Part shown: piece after piece, positions 61,158 to 64,000 of the stretch | Position numbering within the stretch: position 1 is the stretch's first letter | Layout of the letters: each line of letters begins with the position of its first letter | Assembly: GCF_003999995.1 (NCBI RefSeq) | Contig: NZ_RJAD01000001.1 | Location: 620,001-684,000 of the forward strand | Reading direction: 5' to 3' | DNA: 64,000 nucleotides | Source: Microbacterium sulfonylureivorans | GTDB lineage: Bacteria; Actinomycetota; Actinomycetes; Actinomycetales; Microbacteriaceae | Translations under genes and position numbers: made by a program | Notes under the pieces: generated by a model | Told to the model about the DNA's origin: nothing | The model's database searches: none | Seen by the model: only the letters and a program-made list of their open reading frames with translations

Positions 61158-64000
61158 TCAGACGGTGGTGACTGCGTCCTGCCGGATCACACTCGGTCCG
61201 TGCGGGGTGGCCTGGACCGAGAGCTGCGCGGGGATCTGCTCCTTCATCGCGGCGACGTGGCTGATGAGGCCCACCGTCCGTCCGCCTTGTCGCAGCTCGT
61301 CGAGAGTTCGCATCGCGAGCTCGAGGGTGTCGTCATCGAGCGAGCCGAACCCCTCGTCGATGAAGAGCGTGTCGAGACGGACACCGCCGGCGCGGGCCGT
61401 GACGACTTCGGCGAGACCGAGCGCGAGGGCGAGCGACGCGAGGAACGTCTCGCCGCCGGAGAGCGACTGCGGGGGGCGGGCCATGCCGGTGTGGGCGTCC
61501 ATGATCTCGAGCCCGAGACCCGAGGACGCCCCGCGTGCCGCGAGCGCATCGCTGTGCTGAAGCCGGTAGCGACCCGCCGACATGTCGGACAGGCGAAGGT
61601 TCGCCGACTCGACGATCTCTTCGAGCTCGGCCGCGAGCACGAACGACTCGAGTGTCATGCGATGGGTGTTGGGCGCTCGCCCGGCAACCGTGTTCGCCAG
61701 GCGCTCGATCACCGCGTGGTCGTCGACGAGACCGCCGATGGCCGCGTGGGCGCCGGCCGCCCGTGAAACGAGATCGGCGAGGCGCTGGGCCGCCTGCATT
61801 GCCTGGGCAGCCCTGTCGACGGCGTCGATCCACCGCTGACGGGCGGTCGCGAGCGCCGCTGCGGCCCCCGCCACGTCGACGGGTTCCTCCGGCTCACCCG
61901 CGAGGTCGAGCTCGAGATCGCGCAGCCGATCGCGCTCGGTGCGCAGCGTGACCTCGTGCTCGCGGATCGCCCCGTCGAGCGATGCGCGCTCGGCGGGTCC
62001 GAGCAGCGCGGCGGTCGCCTCCGCTGCGTCGGCGAAGTCGGATGCCGCGACCCTCGCGTCGCGGTCGCGCTCGACGCGTCGCGCGGCGTCGCCTGCCGTC
62101 TCGGCCGCGCTCAGGGCGTCGATGAGCGCTGCGGCGAGGCGACGCCGACCTGTCGCTTCGGCGATGCGCGCCGCGACGGTGTCGAACCCGCCCCGGGCGT
62201 CGTCGACGGCGATGCGAGCGGACTCGGCACGCGCGGCGAGTCCGGCGAGCCGTTCGCGCAGCGCCGCGAGCCGCGCGGCCAGCGCCTCGCGCTCCGCGCG
62301 CGCGTCGGCCTCGGCGACGACGAGCGCATCACGCCGCGTCGTCAGCCGGTCGCGGAGCGCGGCGGCCTCGGTCGCCGTGGCAACGGCGGCCTCGGCGCTC
62401 GCGAGCGCCGTCGTCAGGGCGGCGACCTGTTCGCCGCCGGCGCGCGCCGCCGCCGCGGTGAGTTCTTCGCGCGAGGCCGTCGCCCGCGCATTGGCCGCGG
62501 ACTCCACCGCCGCCGCCGCGTCGCGGAGCGCCTCGGCCTCGGCTACCTGGTCGTCGGAGACGGGGTCGTCCGACGACGGCGCAGGAGACGGGTGAGTCGT
62601 CGAACCGCACACGACGCACGGATCGCCGTCGACCAGGCCGGCCGCCAGCTCTCCCGCGTGACCTGCGATCCGGCGCCGGAGAAGGTCGGTGACGAGGCGC
62701 CGCGCGGCGTCGTGCTCGGCGCCGGCGGCGAGATAGGCGGCGTCGGCGTCGCGCGCGGCGACACGCAGTCTCTCGGCGTCACGGGCTGCGGCGAGCCGGT
62801 GGGCGATCTCGTCGCGGTGGGCGATCGCGGCATCCGCCCCGCCTGCGGCGCCCTGTGCGGCGGCGAGCTCGATCTCGAGCTCGGCCAGACGTGCGGGAAA
62901 GGCGTCGCGGACGACATCGAGCCCGGCGAGCAGCTCATCGAACTCCGCCTCCTGCGCAGCCCCGGCGGCGAGCTCGTCGACGGTGCGGGCGAGGTCGCGT
63001 TCGCGAGTCTCGGCGGCCGCCCACACCGCCACGTCGCCGGTGAGCCGCTCGACGAGCGATTCCAGCTCGGCGCGGACGGGCGCATCGCCGCCGGTGTGGG
63101 CACGCCACGCGTCGGCGGCGCGCAGTACGCCGTCTTCGGCTCGGTTCTGCGCGGCGAGGGCATCGGCAGCGGACTCGATCGGCGTGCGGAGCGCCTCTGC
63201 GGCGATCGCGCGGGCGAGCGTCACGCGATCGGCGGCGATGCCCGGCTCCGCGTCTTCCACTGCGGCCAGCGCCGCCCGGGAGCGAGTCCGCTGGTCGTGC
63301 TTCTCACGCAGCGTCCTCGCGGCCGCATGGGATGCCTCGGCCGCCCGGTGCGAGGCGTCCGCCTCGTCGCGCTCGCGCTGCAGCGTCTCGACGCGGTACT
63401 GCGCTCGTTTCACGCCGAGGTCTGCGGAATCGAGACGTGAGGCGATCGACGGTTCGCCCTCGACCGCGCCCTCGAGACCCTCGGCTGCGAGCAGTCGCTC
63501 GGCCTCTCCGAGGAGCAGCGCGACACCGTCGCCCGCGGATGCAAGGTCTCGCTCGGCGTCCTTTCGGCGCTGCTCGAGGGCCGCCTGGTAGCCCTCGTAG
63601 GTGCGGGTGCCGAAGAGTCGCCGGAGCAGCTTCTGCCGGTCGTCGTTCTTCGCGAGCAGAAACTCGGCGAAGCGGTTCTGGGCGAGGAGGATGACCTGCA
63701 GGAATTGCTGCTGGCTCAGCCCCAGGATCTCGTCGAGCTCTCGCGCGACGTCGACCGGTCGCGCGGCACGGCCGATCCAGTCGCCGTCGACGAGCTCGTC
63801 GAGCTGCGCCCGGTGCGGCTCGGTCGTCATGCCCGTGCCCCGCTGCTTGGGCCGCTCATACTCAGGCGACCTCGTCACGCGCCATCGGCGGCCGGTGGCG
63901 CTGAACTCGACGCTCACGCTCGTGGGGTCTTCGGGCGCGCAGTGGTCGCTGCGCAGCCGCCGCTCGGACCCGTCGTAGCGCGGCACGCCGCCGTACAGAC
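61158..64000 (-). CDS. sbcC: SbcC-type exonuclease subunit (N-terminus outside window)
   Basis: The last 947 codons of an SMC-like ATPase that, with SbcD nuclease, cuts hairpins and blocked DNA ends; the start and Walker A lie beyond the right edge. The visible frame begins LYGGVPRYDGSERRLRS, just after the missing P-loop. Q-loop region ILLAQNRFAEFLL, a long coiled coil, the zinc hook CVVC in the middle (DGDPCVVCGS), signature SLSGGETFLASLALALG and Walker B LFIDEGFGSLDDDTLE are all present. The protein ends about 20 bases from a palindrome. The coiled coil is Ala/Arg-rich as expected for high GC. Confidence 0.94.
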   Translation of the reverse strand, partial: LYGGVPRYDGSERRLRSDHCAPEDPTSVSVEFSATGRRWRVTRSPEYERPKQRGTGMTTEPHRAQLDELVDGDWIGRAARPVDVARELDEILGLSQQQFLQVILLAQNRFAEFLLAKNDDRQKLLRRLFGTRTYEGYQAALEQRRKDAERDLASAGDGVALLLGEAERLLAAEGLEGAVEGEPSIASRLDSADLGVKRAQYRVETLQRERDEADASHRAAEASHAAARTLREKHDQRTRSRAALAAVEDAEPGIAADRVTLARAIAAEALRTPIESAADALAAQNRAEDGVLRAADAWRAHTGGDAPVRAELESLVERLTGDVAVWAAAETRERDLARTVDELAAGAAQEAEFDELLAGLDVVRDAFPARLAELEIELAAAQGAAGGADAAIAHRDEIAHRLAAARDAERLRVAARDADAAYLAAGAEHDAARRLVTDLLRRRIAGHAGELAAGLVDGDPCVVCGSTTHPSPAPSSDDPVSDDQVAEAEALRDAAAAVESAANARATASREELTAAAARAGGEQVAALTTALASAEAAVATATEAAALRDRLTTRRDALVVAEADARAEREALAARLAALRERLAGLAARAESARIAVDDARGGFDTVAARIAEATGRRRLAAALIDALSAAETAGDAARRVERDRDARVAASDFADAAEATAALLGPAERASLDGAIREHEVTLRTERDRLRDLELDLAGEPEEPVDVAGAAAALATARQRWIDAVDRAAQAMQAAQRLADLVSRAAGAHAAIGGLVDDHAVIERLANTVAGRAPNTHRMTLESFVLAAELEEIVESANLRLSDMSAGRYRLQHSDALAARGASSGLGLEIMDAHTGMARPPQSLSGGETFLASLALALGLAEVVTARAGGVRLDTLFIDEGFGSLDDDTLELAMRTLDELRQGGRTVGLISHVAAMKEQIPAQLSVQATPHGPSVIRQDAVTTV

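Noticed and set aside
1..64000. tRNA, rRNA, CRISPR arrays, prophage or insertion sequences
   Set aside because: I looked for cloverleaf-like segments, regularly spaced direct repeats, integrases and transposases and saw none I could support.

Overview
The window is a stretch of ordinary chromosome from a high-GC Gram-positive actinobacterium. Menaquinone biosynthesis, system II cytochrome c maturation, an archaeal-type aspartyl-tRNA synthetase, an actinobacterial 32-residue bS22-like ribosomal protein and a BldC-like regulator all point to Actinobacteria. The frequent GGATGCC/GGCATCC words and overall gene content suggest Microbacteriaceae, perhaps Microbacterium; that last step is inference. 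I see no rRNA, tRNA, CRISPR array, prophage or insertion sequence. No intergenic gap exceeds about 220 bases.

Layout. 1-2700: a DrrAB-type ABC exporter (permease cut by the window edge), a HAAS-type membrane protein and its PadR repressor. 2766-4403: a SAM methyltransferase and a PPK2 polyphosphate kinase. 4475-16838: menaquinone genes menD, menA, menE, menB and menC, interleaved with small membrane proteins, a second PadR/HAAS module, two luciferase-like oxidoreductases and a GH13 glucosidase. 16889-22507: a TetR regulator with tandem operators, an MMPL transporter carrying an unusual degenerate ABC-ATPase-like tail, and a YhgE/Pip protein. 22725-28337: cytochrome c maturation (ccsB, resB, ccdA, resA) with a histidine phosphatase and a DedA protein. 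28501-32093: aspS, a tyrosine phosphatase, a YegP-like protein, glutaredoxin-like and rhodanese proteins, bS22 and the BldC-like regulator. 32192-34961: a TetR-controlled DrrAB exporter. 34979-38391: ArsR regulator, potassium uptake ktrBA, proC. 38475-46532: ArsR-SRPBCC pair, alpha/beta hydrolase, cation diffusion facilitator, luciferase-like oxidoreductase, tadA, upp, and a PLP decarboxylase with a membrane partner. 46723-58101: DUF3467, a large RecB-like nuclease/helicase, nadE, an Sfp-type phosphopantetheinyl transferase, a phytoene-desaturase-like oxidoreductase, a lipase maturation factor homologue and an MFS exporter. 58228-64000: nucleosidase, small membrane proteins, a secreted SGNH esterase and sbcC (cut by the window edge).

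How it works together. The core is respiratory chain assembly: menaquinone synthesis plus cytochrome c maturation, the clustering seen in mycobacteria. Around it sit three drug or lipid exporters with local repressors (PadR, and TetR twice). Several local repressors have palindromes over their own promoters. At least 22 genes have a -10 hexamer ending 6 or 7 bases before the start codon, so leaderless transcripts look very common here.

No wholly new system stands out. The items most worth a second look are the MMPL-pseudo-ATPase fusion with its tandem TetR operators and a third similar site 43 kb away, the twin PadR modules, the nested inverted repeat after nadE, and the over-represented GGATGCC word.
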